Positions 9,584 through 19,937 are shown, counted from the stretch's first letter. The stretch: DNA of 64,000 nt from JACCTU01 sp963737405 (GCA_963737405.1 CAVTSL010000004.1:98244-162243); one strand, 5' to 3'. Translations and numbers: made by a program. The notes: a model not told the origin generated them from the sequence alone.

Positions 9584-10634
9584 GTGACAGTCGACCGAGC
9601 AGGCTCCGCTCGGCGAGCGCGAGGCTGCTAGCCCCAATCGGGGCGCCCGAGGGTGGGCCGCGGTTCGCGGCCTGCTGATCGGGCGTCCCGAGACGGGGGC
9701 GCTGTTCGGCGCGATCGTGCTGTTCATCATCTTCGCGTTCATCGCGCCGTCGTCCGACACGTTCACGACGCGAACGTCGCTCGCCGGGCTTGCGAGCATC
9801 ACCGCCGAGCTCGGAATCGTCGCGATGGGCGTGACGCTCTTGATGATCGCCGGGCCACTTCGACCTGTCGGTCGGCTCGGTCCTCGGCTTCTCGTCGGTG
9901 GTCGCGCCCTACCTCATCCTCAACTACGGCACGAACCCGTACCTCGCGGTGCTCTGCGCGATCGGCGCGGCGATCTCGATCGGCTTCCTGAACGGGCTGC
10001 TCGTCGTCACGACGCGGATCCCGTCGTTCATCGTCACGCTCGGGACGCTCTTCATCTGGCGCAGCCTGCTGCTTCGGATCACCGAGGGCTTCCCCGTCGC
10101 GGTCGACAAGGACGTGCTGGTGTTCAAGCTCTTCTCGTACCGGATCCCGGACGGGTTCTTCCGCGGCTACCAGGTCTCGTTTCTCTGGTTCCTCGGCGTG
10201 ATCTTCCTGCTCTCGTTCGTGCTCCTGCGCACGCGCTTCGGCAACTGGACCTTCGCCTCGGGCGGAAACGAGCGATCGGCGAGGTCGATGGGCGTCCCGG
10301 TCGACCGGGTCTGGGTCATCCTCTTCATCACCACCGCCCTCTGTGCTTGCCTGATGGGGCTCATCCAGGTCGGCCGGTTCAACACGGTCGAGGCGACCCG
10401 CGGGGTCGGGCTCGAGCTGCAGGCGATCGCCGCCGCGGTCGTCGGCGGCGCCCGGCTGAACGGCGGCTACGGGTCCGTGCTGGGTGCGGCGCTCGGCGCG
10501 GCGATGATCGCGATGATCCAGCAGGGTCTCGTGCTGTCCGGCATCGCCAGCTACTGGCTGAACTTCGCGATCGGCGTGCTGATCATCGTCGCCGTGGTCG
10601 TGAACCAGCAGCTCGGCCGCACGAGGCCGCAGAT

Positions 10635-10638
<4 letters not shown>
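9584..10638 (+). CDS. Ribose-type ABC transporter permease (frameshifted)
   Basis: Multi-pass inner-membrane permease of the RbsC/AraH family (BPD_transp_2). It carries the typical RPETGALFGAIVLFIIF first helix, a long hydrophobic series and a C-terminal segment GVLIIVAVVVNQQLG. The N-terminus is uncertain. GTG 9584 follows AGGAG but changes frame within a few codons, while the frame encoding STEQAPLGERE and the first helix has no start before GTG 9717, which would delete that helix. A second indel (extra C near 9855) separates LLMIAG from HFDLSVGSVLGF. Its stop overlaps the ATPase start (ATGA). Confidence 0.82.
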
Positions 10639-11422
<784 letters not shown>

Positions 11423-11426
<4 letters not shown>

Positions 11427-12407
11427 AGGCCGCGGTGCTCGCCGCCGTCGGGACGCTCGCGATCGAGGAGCGCCCGGACCCGGAGCTCGGCGCCGCCGAC
11501 GAGGTCGCGCTCCGGGTGGAGGCCTGCGGGATCTGCGGGACCGACCTGCACATCCTCAACGACCCGCCGAGTCACCCGGCGAACGTCGGGGTCGTCCTCG
11601 GCCACGAGTTCGTCGGCGTCGTCACGGATGTGGGCTCCGATGTGCGCTCGCTTCGAGTCGGCGAGCGCGTCGCGGTCGCGCCGAACCTCTGGTGCGGCGA
11701 GTGCGCGTCGTGCCGCCGGGGCTTCCGCAACCAGTGCGAGAACGGCACGACCTACGGCATCTTCATCGACGGCGGGCTCGCGCCCCGGGTGATCGTGAAG
11801 TCGCGCGCGTGCCATCCCGCTTTCGCACGACCTCCCCGCGCACGTCGCCGCGCTCGCGGAGCCGCTTTCGACGGTCGTCCACGGGGTGCGCCAGGCGGAC
11901 GTCTTTCCGGGGGAGACCGCCGTCGTCCTCGGCGCCGGGCCGATCGGCGCGATGTTCTGCGCGCTGCTCGCGGCCGCCGGCGCGTCGGTCGTCGCCGTCG
12001 AGCCGACTGCGGAGCGCGCCGAGCTCGCGCTCCGCCTCGGCGCGGAACGGGTCGTCGAGCCCGGCGGGCTCGGAGCGCTGCGCGGCGACCTCGTCGTCGA
12101 CGCCGTCGGCTCGCAGCTCGGCGCCGCGCTCGACTCCGTCGCACCCGGCGGCCGCATCCTGCTGTTCGGGATGAACCAGCACGCGCGGGCCGAGGTCGCA
12201 CAGTCGCGCATCACGCGCGACGAGCTGACGATCCTCGGCTCCTACGTCGGTCAGGACGTCTTCCCCGACGCGATCCGGCTGCTCGAGCAGGGTCGCGCGG
12301 ACTGGGACGCGCTCGTCACGCACCGCGTCGGGGTCGAGGAGCTGCCGTCGGCGGTCGACGAGCTCCGCTCCGGTCGCGCGCTCAAGGTCGAGGTCGAGTT
12401 CGCGTGA
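11423..12407 (+). CDS. Zinc-dependent alcohol/polyol dehydrogenase (frameshifted)
   Basis: Medium-chain dehydrogenase of the sorbitol/threonine dehydrogenase class. The catalytic zinc Cys is in CGICGTDLH and the following GHEFVG supplies the His/Glu ligands. Structural-zinc cysteines are seen in CGECASCRRGFRNQC, and the Rossmann motif is GAGPIGAMF. One extra C near 11817 breaks the frame between SRACHP and LSHDLPAHVAALAEPLS. Combined length is about 327 residues, normal for the family. Its GTG overlaps the ATPase stop and its own stop overlaps the kinase GTG. It probably oxidises a polyol or cyclitol imported by the adjacent ABC system. Confidence 0.83.
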
Positions 12408-13289
12408 TCGAGGCCGTCGTCATGGGGCGGGTCGGCGTCGACCTCTACCCGAACGAGCTCGAGACGCCGCTTCGCGCGGTTCGGACGTTCACCCGCTACG
12501 TCGGCGGGTTCGCCGGGAACGTCGCGACCGGGCTCGCCCGGCTCGGTGTCCGGACCGCGATCGTCTCGAGGGTCGGCGACGAGGGGCACGGCGAGTTCGT
12601 CCGCGACTTCCTCGAGCGCGAGCGGGTCGACACGCGCTTCCTCGCGGTCGACCCGTACTGGCAGACGCCGCCGACGTTCTGCGAGGTGTGGCCGCCCGAC
12701 CGGTTTCCGCTGACCTTCTACCGCAAGCCCACCGCTCCCGACTGGCAGCTCTCCCCCGACGACTTCGACGGCGAGGAGGTCGCGGCCGCGCCGCTGCTCT
12801 ACGCGACGGGCACCGGCGCTCGCCCAGTCGCCCTCGCGGGAGACGACCCTCGCCGCGATGCGGGCGCACCGCGGGACGACGATCTTCGACCTCGACTGGC
12901 GCCCGACCCTCTGGGACGACCCCGCCGAGTACGCCGGGCTCGCGGCTCAGGCGGTCGCCGCTGCCGACGTGGTCGTCGGGAACGAGGAGGAGGTCGGCGC
13001 GGCGTCGCTCGCTGCCCGGCCGGAGCGCCTCGTGCTCAAGCGCGGCGGCGAGGGCTCGCGGGTGTACGACGGCGGCGAGGAGACGGACGTGCCCGTGTAC
13101 CCGGTCGAGGTGGTCAACGGGCTCGGTGCGGGCGACGCCTTCGCGGCGACGCTCGGCCACGCCCTCCTGCGCGGCATGCCGCTCGTCGACGCTGTCCGCC
13201 GCGGGAGCGTCGCGGGCGCGCTCGTCGCTGCGCAGCTCGCGTGCTCCGAGGCGATGCCGACGCTCGACGAGCTCGAGGCGGCGCTGTGA
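12404..13289 (+). CDS. iolC: PfkB-family kinase, 5-dehydro-2-deoxygluconokinase-like (frameshifted)
   Basis: Ribokinase/PfkB fold. The N-terminal GRVGVDLYPNE and GGFAGNVATGLARLG match the IolC-type sugar-binding lid, and the C-terminal ATP/anion-hole motif is NGLGAGDAFAATL. About 294 residues after joining. One surplus base near 12818 separates LLYATGTG from LAQSPSRETTLAAM. Known IolC enzymes phosphorylate 2-deoxy-5-keto-D-gluconate, the product of IolB, and iolB follows directly with a 4-nt GTGA overlap. That context supports the assignment. A 2-keto-3-deoxygluconate kinase is the main alternative. Confidence 0.8.
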
Positions 13290-14095
13290 CGCTGCACCGC
13301 CCGGCCGGGGAGTGGTCGCGCGTCACGCCGGCCGACGCGGGCTGGCGCTACCTCACGTTCGGGGTCGAGCGGCTCGTCGGCGTCTCCGAGCGCGAGACCG
13401 GCGGGGAGGAAACCGCGATCGTGCTTCTCGCCGGCTCGTGCGCGGCGACGGTCGACGGCACGACCTTCGAGCTCGGCCCGCGCGCGGGCGTCTTCGAGCA
13501 GCTGCCGTGGACGCTCTACCTTCCCCGCGACACCGAGTACCGGCTCGACGGAGAGGCCGAGCTCGCAGTCTCGTCGGCGCCGGTCGAACGGCGGCTGGAG
13601 CCCGTCCTCCAGCGGCCCGACGAGGTCGAGGTCGAGATCCGCGGCGCCGGCAACGCGACGCGGCAGATCAACAACATGATCCAGCCGGGCTTCCCGGCCG
13701 AGCGGCTGCTCGTCGTCGAGGTCCTGACCCCGGCCGGCAGCTGGTCGAGCTACCCGCCCCACAAGCACGACGAGGAGCGTTATCCGGAGGAGGTCGCGCT
13801 CGAGGAGGTCTACTACTACCGCGCGCCTGCGCCCGAGGCATTCGGGGTCCAGCGGCTCTACTCGCCGCCGCGCGGCCTCGACGAGACGTGGACGGTGCGC
13901 GACGGCGACCTCGTGCTCGTGCCGCACGGGTACCACCCGTTCTGCGCCGCCCCGGGGTACGACTTCTACTACCTCAACGCGCTCGCCGGCGAGCGCCATT
14001 CGATGGCGAACACCGACGACCCGGCCCTCGCCTGGATCCGCGAGACGTGGCCGGAGACGCCGAAGGACCCGCGCGTCCCGCTGGTGTCGGCGTGA
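13286..14095 (+). CDS. iolB: 5-deoxy-glucuronate isomerase
   Basis: A 269-residue bicupin of the IolB/KduI family that converts 5-deoxy-glucuronate to 2-deoxy-5-keto-gluconate. Family hallmarks are RQINNMIQPGFPAERLLVVE, the metal-binding PPHKHDEE with EEVYYYR, and the late VPHGYHPFCAAPGYDFYYLN. Length matches IolB exactly. The GTG start overlaps the kinase stop, and the stop (TGA 14093-14095) overlaps the next GTG. This is one of the strongest single pointers that the island degrades inositol. Confidence 0.92.
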   Translation: MTLHRPAGEWSRVTPADAGWRYLTFGVERLVGVSERETGGEETAIVLLAGSCAATVDGTTFELGPRAGVFEQLPWTLYLPRDTEYRLDGEAELAVSSAPVERRLEPVLQRPDEVEVEIRGAGNATRQINNMIQPGFPAERLLVVEVLTPAGSWSSYPPHKHDEERYPEEVALEEVYYYRAPAPEAFGVQRLYSPPRGLDETWTVRDGDLVLVPHGYHPFCAAPGYDFYYLNALAGERHSMANTDDPALAWIRETWPETPKDPRVPLVSA

Positions 14096-14982
14096 GGGTC
14101 GGGAACGCCCCGCTCTCGTACGGCGCATTCGAGGTCACCGTCGGCGTCTACCCGAACGTGCCGGGGCCGGACGAGCTGCTCGCGGCGATGGCGGCCGCCG
14201 GATACGCCGGAACCGAGCTCGGCCCGCCGGGGTACCTCGGCGAGGGCGACGAGCTGCGCGCACGGCTCGACCGGCACGCGCTCGCGCTGACCGGCGGCTG
14301 GTGCCCGATCCGCTTCAGCGAGCCCGAGCACCTCGACGAGGACCTCGCCGGGCTCGAGCGGACGCTCGACCTCTTCGACGCCGCCGACGCCCGGGGCGCG
14401 CACCCGGTCTTCGGCGACGGCGGTTCGCCCGAGCGCCGCGCGAACCCCGGCGCGGGCGCTCCCGGGCTCGACGACGCCGGCTGGCGCCGCTTCGCCGACG
14501 GCGTCAAGCGGGCCCAGGCGCTCGCGGAAGAACGTGGGTACGAGCCGACGCTGCACCCGCACACGTCGACGTTCGTGGAGTCTCCCGCCGAAATCGAGCG
14601 CGCACTCGAGCTCACGGACATCGGCATGCTCGCCGACACCGGGCACCTGCTGATCGGCGGCAGCGACCCGATCGACGCGCTGCGGGACTGGGGCAGCCGC
14701 GTGAACTACGTGCACGTCAAGGACGTCCGCCTCGGCGTCGTGCGAGAAGTCGTCGCCGAGCGTGCGGACGTGCTCGAGGGATGGCGGCGCGGGATGTTCT
14801 GCGAGCTCGGCAGCGGCGACGTCGACCTGCCGTCGTTCTTCGACGCGCTCCGTCGGCTCTCGTACGCAGGTTGGGTCGTCGTCGAGCAGGACCGCATTCC
14901 GCGCCCGGACGAGCAGCTGTCGGAGTCGGCCGAGGCGCAGGCTCGAAACCGCAAGTGGCTGGCCGAGAACGTGGGCCTCTAG
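14092..14982 (+). CDS. iolE: Inosose dehydratase-like TIM-barrel protein
   Basis: A 296-residue xylose-isomerase-like TIM barrel (AP_endonuc_2). Metal/substrate residues typical of IolE appear in TLHPHTSTFVES, in GMLADTGHLLIGG and in NYVHVKDVRLGVV, with the closing acidic residue in WVVVEQDRIPRP. IolE removes water from 2-keto-myo-inositol to give the diketone used by IolD. Position between iolB and an SDR inside a coupled operon agrees. Other members of this fold are sugar epimerases, so assignment rests on motif plus context. The start is GTG in a GTGA overlap. Confidence 0.83.
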   Translation: MRVGNAPLSYGAFEVTVGVYPNVPGPDELLAAMAAAGYAGTELGPPGYLGEGDELRARLDRHALALTGGWCPIRFSEPEHLDEDLAGLERTLDLFDAADARGAHPVFGDGGSPERRANPGAGAPGLDDAGWRRFADGVKRAQALAEERGYEPTLHPHTSTFVESPAEIERALELTDIGMLADTGHLLIGGSDPIDALRDWGSRVNYVHVKDVRLGVVREVVAERADVLEGWRRGMFCELGSGDVDLPSFFDALRRLSYAGWVVVEQDRIPRPDEQLSESAEAQARNRKWLAENVGL

Positions 14983-15711
14983 ATGGAGCAGCCGAGCTTC
15001 GACCTGACCGGCCGGGTCGCGCTCGTCACGGGAGCGAGCCGGGGGCTCGGGCACGACCTCGCGCTCGCACTGCGGGCGGCGGGCGCGACGGTCGTCTCGG
15101 GTGTCCGGCGGGCGGCGGACGCCCCGACCGAGCCCGTCGAGCTCGACCTGCGCGACGTCGCCGCGATTCGCGCCGCCGTCGACGAGGTCGTCCGCCGTCA
15201 CGGAAAGCTGGACGTCCTCGTCAACAACGCAGGGCTCGGCACGAACCACGACGCGCTCGACGCAACCGAGGAGGAGTGGGACGAGCTGATGGCGGTGAAC
15301 CTTCGCGGCCTCTTCTTCGCGTGCCAGGCCGCGGGACGGCACATGGTGCCGGCGGGCTTCGGCAGGATCGTGAACGTGAGCTCGCAGGCGGGTCACGTCG
15401 GCATCCCGCGACACGCGGCGTACTCGGCGTCGAAAGGCGGCGTCGAGCTGCTGACGAAGGTGCTCGCGCTCGAGTGGGGCGGCCACGGCGTGACGGTCAA
15501 CGCCGTCGCGCCGACGTTCGTGCGGACACCCGGGACGGCGGAGCGCCTCGACCGGCCGGAGTTCCTCGCCGACGTCGTCTCGCGGATCCCGATCGGCCGC
15601 GTCGGCACGACGACCGAGGTCGCCGCTGCGGTCATCTTCCTTGCCTCGCCGAGCGCGGGGCTGGTCAACGGCGCAAGCGTCCTCGTCGACGGAGGTTGGA
15701 CAGCGCAATGA
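14983..15711 (+). CDS. SDR family oxidoreductase
   Basis: A 242-residue classical short-chain dehydrogenase. It has the cofactor motif TGASRGLG near residue 17, the structural NNAG, the catalytic Ser in NVSSQAGH and the YxxxK pair in YSASK. The C-terminal FLASPSAGLVNGASVLVDGGW is typical of gluconate/3-oxoacyl-type SDRs. It starts one base after the IolE stop and its own stop overlaps the next ATG. It probably oxidises or reduces a sugar acid or ketose intermediate of the island. The substrate cannot be deduced. Confidence 0.82.
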   Translation: MEQPSFDLTGRVALVTGASRGLGHDLALALRAAGATVVSGVRRAADAPTEPVELDLRDVAAIRAAVDEVVRRHGKLDVLVNNAGLGTNHDALDATEEEWDELMAVNLRGLFFACQAAGRHMVPAGFGRIVNVSSQAGHVGIPRHAAYSASKGGVELLTKVLALEWGGHGVTVNAVAPTFVRTPGTAERLDRPEFLADVVSRIPIGRVGTTTEVAAAVIFLASPSAGLVNGASVLVDGGWTAQ

Positions 15712-16707
15712 AGACGTCACTCGGCATCTGGGCCTTCGGGTCGATGGCCACTCGCTTCGTGCCGGTGGGGTACAAGCCCGAGCTCGCGGCGAAGACGACT
15801 GCCGAGCGCGTGCGCGGCGCGGTCGACGCGCTCGGCGATCTGATCGACGGCTACGAGTTCCACTACCCGCAGGAGCTCTCGCGCGAGAACCTCGACGAGG
15901 TGCGCGAGGCGCTCGGCGAGCACGACGTCTACTGCATCGCCACCGGCCTGCATCTCGATCCGCTGTTCGGCAAGGGCGGGCTCGTGTCACCGGACGATGC
16001 GGTGCGCGCGGAAGCGGTGCGGCGGACGCTCGACGCCGTCGACTTCGCCGGCGAGCTCGGTGCGCACTTCATCATCTGGCCGGGAGTCGAGGGCTACAAC
16101 TATCCGTTCCAGACGCCGTACCGCGAGTCGTGGGCGTGGTTCGTCGACGGAATCGGGGCCGCCGCGCAGCACGCGAAGGAGCGCGGCGTGACGATCTTCC
16201 TCGAGCACAAGAACTCGGAGCCGGCGATGAACATCCTGATGCGGAACATCGGGATGACGCTGCACGTGATCCACAAGCTGCGCGCGCAGGGCCTCGACAA
16301 CGTCAAGGTCAACATGGACTGGCAGCACCTGATCATGAACGGCGAGAACCTGGCCGAGTACGCGGCGATGCTCGCCGCCGAAGGGCTGCTCGGGCACCAC
16401 CACGCAAACTCCGGCTGGGGCACCTTCGACGACGACAACATGGTCGGCGCCCTCCGGTTCATGGAGACGCTCGAGCTCGCGGTCGAGCTGCGCCGCTGCG
16501 GCTACGGCGTCGGCCGGAGAGCGCCTCGGCTTCGACCTCTACCCGTACACCGAGGACGCGGCGGCGGCGGTGAAGCGGAGCGTCCTGCAGTGGCGGTTCA
16601 TCTGGAACGTCGCCGGCCGGATCGACGACGCGGCGCTGCGCGAGGCGCAGCAGGCGAAGGACGCGGTCCGCGCGTACGAGCTCGTCTACGCGGCGCTCGG
16701 GGAGTGA
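15708..16707 (+). CDS. Xylose-isomerase-like sugar isomerase (frameshifted)
   Basis: TIM-barrel protein of about 332 residues with metal-site residues in FLEHKNSEPAMN, KVNMDWQHLIM, GHHHANSGWG and the terminal FDLYPYTEDA. It resembles bacterial XylA-like isomerases that are shorter than classical XylA. One extra C near 16514 interrupts the frame between CGYGVG and GERLGFDLYPY, and the corrected stop is TGA 16705-16707. Its ATG overlaps the SDR stop. Together with the sugar kinase at 17830 it forms an isomerase/kinase pair, suggesting an aldose-to-ketose-to-phosphate branch. The last 22 nt overlap the convergent gene. Confidence 0.78.
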
Positions 16708-17285
16708 AGCAGCCGCTCGAGCGTGCGCTTGCCGCCGCGGAGCACGGGCGTCCCGTGCGAGGTGAGGACCCGCTGGACGGGACGCTCGAGCAGCGGACGC
16801 AGGGACTCGCGCAGGTCGTCGTGCGTTCGCTTGCCGAGCCAACGCTCGGGACAGAGCCTCAGCGCGTCCTGCGTCGGCCGCGGCTTCGCTCCCGCGCCGA
16901 GGAGCACGTCGCCCACGGCGACCGCGCGCTGCTCCGGCAGCCAGTAGACGACCTCGTTCACGCGGGCGGTCTGGAACGCCTCCAGTCCGCCGGGAAGCTC
17001 GTCGCCGGCCCTGAACGCGTCGGTCACCTCGATCCCGCGGTTTCTCAGCGGCTGCGCGGAGCGCGTCGGCGCCCAGACGCGCTTGGGCCGCAGCTCGCTC
17101 GTCGAGCGGCCGTGCCAGAAGACGGTCAGCACCACGTGGTCGGGTCGTCGAAGCGCGCGCGGCGGGTCGAGCGGGTCGACGAGGATCAGGCCGTCGTCGG
17201 TCTCGAGCGCGAGCGACCCGACCTCTTCCTCCCAGTGGTCGTGCCACGCGGTCCACCGACTCAGCCCGGGTGCGATCTCGTCCAT
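16686..17285 (-). CDS. MBL-fold-like protein with degenerate metal site (copy 1)
   Basis: A 199-residue protein with metallo-beta-lactamase-like layout: strand GLILVDPLDPP, an FWHGRSTSE segment where an active enzyme would show HxHxDH, AVGDVLLGAG, and a closing TSHGTPV. Only isolated histidines remain, so hydrolase activity is doubtful. It ends against the next minus-strand gene without a gap, and that gene is a paralogue of the same size and order of motifs. Function unknown. A ligand-binding or vestigial role is possible. It is transcribed against the surrounding sugar operon. Confidence 0.65.
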   Translation of the reverse strand: MDEIAPGLSRWTAWHDHWEEEVGSLALETDDGLILVDPLDPPRALRRPDHVVLTVFWHGRSTSELRPKRVWAPTRSAQPLRNRGIEVTDAFRAGDELPGGLEAFQTARVNEVVYWLPEQRAVAVGDVLLGAGAKPRPTQDALRLCPERWLGKRTHDDLRESLRPLLERPVQRVLTSHGTPVLRGGKRTLERLLHSPSAA

Positions 17286-17831
17286 CTACGTCCTGATCGC
17301 CGCGCGCAGCGTCTCGTACGCATCCTCTGTCACGGGGTCGCCGTGCGTGACGAGGACGAGCTCGACCGGAAGCTCCCTCAGAGGCTGGAGGCCGGCGTGC
17401 ATCTCCTCCCGTGTCACGTTCGGCGGGAGCCACTGGTCCTGGACCCTGAAGCCGTTCTCCCCGAAGAGGACGTCGCCGGCGACGAGCGCGCGATGCGCCG
17501 GGATCCAGTACGCAACCTCTTCGTCGTAGTACGTCGGAAGCAGGTCGACGCCCGCCGGCGGCTCGTCGCCCGGCGCGTACACGTGCGCGCCGAACCGTTC
17601 GACGCACTCGTCGGCGCTTCGCCGGTGCCACTCGGCAGTCAGGAGCACCGCGACGTCCTGCGCCTCGAGCAGGCCCTCGAGCAGCGTCGGCGGCGCGATC
17701 GGGTCGAAGAGCACGAGGTGCGAGCCCGAGTCGTACGCGTACGAGCGGACGTCCGGCCCCCAGTCGTCTGCTTCGCGCCGCTCCGGATGGGGCGCGGTCC
17801 ACGTCCACAGTCCGGGCCGGAGCTCCTGCAT
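17286..17831 (-). CDS. MBL-fold-like protein with degenerate metal site (copy 2)
   Basis: A 181-residue paralogue of the adjacent gene. It shows HLVLFDPIAPP, AEWHRRSADEC in place of HxHxDH, LVAGDVLFGENG and LVTHGDPV. ATG 17831 (giving MQELRPGLW) is chosen because it matches the N-terminus of its sister (IAPGLSRW). An in-frame upstream start at 17876 would lie inside the divergent kinase gene. The chosen start codon overlaps the divergent kinase's ATG in a CATG palindrome. Function unknown. Confidence 0.65.
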   Translation of the reverse strand: MQELRPGLWTWTAPHPERREADDWGPDVRSYAYDSGSHLVLFDPIAPPTLLEGLLEAQDVAVLLTAEWHRRSADECVERFGAHVYAPGDEPPAGVDLLPTYYDEEVAYWIPAHRALVAGDVLFGENGFRVQDQWLPPNVTREEMHAGLQPLRELPVELVLVTHGDPVTEDAYETLRAAIRT

Positions 17832-19242
17832 GGCCGCTGAGCCTAGCGCCGTCCTCGTCGGGCTGGACGTCGGCACGACCGGCGTGAAGGCGGTGGCGAT
17901 CTCGCCGGACGGCGACGTGCTCGCGAGGGCCGAAGAGCAGTACCCGCTCTCGATGCCGCGGCCGGGCTGGTCCGAGCAGGATCCCGCCGACTGGTGGCGG
18001 GCGACGGAGCGCGTCCTCGCCGCGCTGCCGAAGGCCCACGCGATCGGCCTGTCGGGTCAGATGCACGGGCTCGTCGCGCTCGACGGCCGCGACCGCGTCC
18101 TGCGGCCGGCGATCCTCTGGAACGACCAGCGCACCGCCGCCGAGTGCGCCGAGATCGAGGAGCGTGTGGGGCTCGAGCGGCTGATCGGCCTGACGGGCAA
18201 CCGAGCGCTCACGGGATTCACCGCACCGAAGCTGCTCTGGCTCCGCAAGCACGAGCCGGACGTGTACCGGCGGATCGAGCACGTGCTCCTGCCGAAGGAC
18301 TTCGTCCGGCTGCAACTGACGGGCGACCGGGCGATCGACGTCGCGGACGCCTCGGGGACCCTGCTCTTCGACGTCGCGCGGCGGCGCTGGTCGGACGAGG
18401 TGCTCGATCTCCTGGAGCTGCCGCGCCGGTGGCTGCCGGAGGCGTACGAGTCTCCCGACGTGCCGGGTGCCCCCGGCGCAGGCGATCAGGCCGCCGGCGC
18501 GCTCGGCGTCGGGGTCGACCGGCCCGGCCGCCTCTCGGTCGTGCTCGGGACGTCTGGCGTCGTCTTCGCGGTCTTGCCCGCGTTCGCGGCCGACCGTGAG
18601 GCCCGCGTGCACGTCTTCTGCCACGCCGCTCCCGGGTTCTGGCACGCCATGGGCGTCATGCTCAGCGCGGCCGGCTCGCTCCGCTGGCTCCGCGAAACGC
18701 TCGGCGGGTCGTACGACGAGCTCCTGACGGCCGCAGAAGCGTGGGCGCCCGGGGTGGAGGGGCTCATGTTCCAGCCGTACCTCGCCGGCGAGCGCACACC
18801 GCACGCAGACCCGCATGCACGGGGTGCGTTCGTCGGGCTCTCGCTCCGCCACGACAGAGGGGCGCTCGTGCGCGCGGTGCTCGAGGGGGTCGCGTACGCC
18901 TTGCGCGACTCGCTCGAGCTTCTGCGCGAGCTCGGCGTCGACGCGCCCGTCGGCCGGGCGTCGGGCGGCGGCGCGCGCAGCGCGCTCTGGCTCCGGATCG
19001 TCGCCTCCGTCCTCGGGATCCCGCTCGAGCGCACGGTGGTGGAGGAGGGCGCGGCGTACGGCGCGGCACTCCTCGCAGGTGTCGCGTGCGGTGTCTTCGC
19101 CGACGTCCACGAGGCGGTTGCCCGGGCGGTCCACGTGCGCGACGTCGTCGAGCCGGACACGAGCTGGCAGGAGGCATACGACCACGGCTACGCCCGCTAC
19201 AAGCTCCTGTACCCCGCCCTACGACCACTGGAGGAGCCATGA
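17830..19242 (+). CDS. xylB: Xylulokinase-type FGGY carbohydrate kinase
   Basis: A 470-residue FGGY kinase with the N-terminal phosphate loop GLDVGTTGVKAVAI, substrate-site GLSGQMHGLV and GWSEQDPADWW, the family segment LAGERTPHADPHARGAF and a C-terminal GGGARSALW adenosine motif. These are xylulokinase-like; ribulokinases and glycerol kinases differ in the QMHG and GERTP segments. It phosphorylates a ketose, presumably the product of the isomerase at 15708. The stop overlaps the ATG of the following SDR. The start codon overlaps the divergent gene's start. Confidence 0.85.
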   Translation: MAAEPSAVLVGLDVGTTGVKAVAISPDGDVLARAEEQYPLSMPRPGWSEQDPADWWRATERVLAALPKAHAIGLSGQMHGLVALDGRDRVLRPAILWNDQRTAAECAEIEERVGLERLIGLTGNRALTGFTAPKLLWLRKHEPDVYRRIEHVLLPKDFVRLQLTGDRAIDVADASGTLLFDVARRRWSDEVLDLLELPRRWLPEAYESPDVPGAPGAGDQAAGALGVGVDRPGRLSVVLGTSGVVFAVLPAFAADREARVHVFCHAAPGFWHAMGVMLSAAGSLRWLRETLGGSYDELLTAAEAWAPGVEGLMFQPYLAGERTPHADPHARGAFVGLSLRHDRGALVRAVLEGVAYALRDSLELLRELGVDAPVGRASGGGARSALWLRIVASVLGIPLERTVVEEGAAYGAALLAGVACGVFADVHEAVARAVHVRDVVEPDTSWQEAYDHGYARYKLLYPALRPLEEP

Positions 19243-19937
19243 ACTTGAACGGCAAGGTCGCGTTCGTCACCGGCGCGAGCTCGGGCATCGGCGCCGCCGT
19301 TTCGCGAATGCTCGCGGAGCGTGGCGTGGAGGTCGGGATGGCCTCGCGCCGCGGCGACGGGCTGGGCGTCGGGCTCGGCCTGACCTGCGACGCGCGCAAA
19401 CGGGGCGACGTCGAAGCCGCCGTCGCGAAGACGGTCGAGGAGTTCGGCCGCCTCGACATCTGCGTGGCGAACGCCGGAGTCGGCTCCTACCACCCGTTCC
19501 TCGAGCTGCCCGTCGAGCACATCGAGGAGATGATCGAGCTGAACCTCCTCGGCACGATCTGGACGATCCGGGCCTGCCTGCCGCATCTGCTCGAGCAGGG
19601 TGAAGGCGACATCGTCACGCTCGCCTCTGAGGCGGGAAGGCGCGGCCTGCCCGGCGAAGCGGTCTACTGCGCATCGAAGTTCGGGCAGGTCGGACTGACG
19701 CGCTCCCTCGACCACGAGGTGCGCGAGCACGGCATCCGCGCGACGAACGTCTGCCCCGGCGGGGTCGCGACCGAGTTCGCGCTCGCAGAGGGGTACGGTC
19801 GGCCGCAGGAGGCCCTGAGCGGGATGATGAGCGCGGACGACGTGGCGGAGGTGGTGCTCTTCGTGATCACGCGCCCGCGCAACCACCGGATTCTCGAGAC
19901 CGCCTTCCGGCCGATGGGTGAGATGTCGTGGGGGTGA
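19239..19937 (+). CDS. SDR family oxidoreductase
   Basis: A 232-residue short-chain dehydrogenase with TGASSGIG at the N-terminus, ANAG, a catalytic Ser in TLASEAGR and YCASK. The C-terminal RNHRILETAFRPMGEMSWG is typical of the YdfG/serine-dehydrogenase-like subgroup. GAGGAG at 19231-19236 precedes the ATG closely. It sits between the kinase and a Gfo/Idh/MocA dehydrogenase with overlaps on both sides, so it belongs to the same operon. Substrate unknown; a hydroxy acid or sugar alcohol is likely. Confidence 0.8.
   Translation: MNLNGKVAFVTGASSGIGAAVSRMLAERGVEVGMASRRGDGLGVGLGLTCDARKRGDVEAAVAKTVEEFGRLDICVANAGVGSYHPFLELPVEHIEEMIELNLLGTIWTIRACLPHLLEQGEGDIVTLASEAGRRGLPGEAVYCASKFGQVGLTRSLDHEVREHGIRATNVCPGGVATEFALAEGYGRPQEALSGMMSADDVAEVVLFVITRPRNHRILETAFRPMGEMSWG

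Noticed and set aside
16459..19185. A 908-residue minus-strand open frame
   Set aside because: It runs antisense to the xylose-isomerase-like and kinase genes and has the low-complexity R/A/D composition of GC-rich shadow frames.
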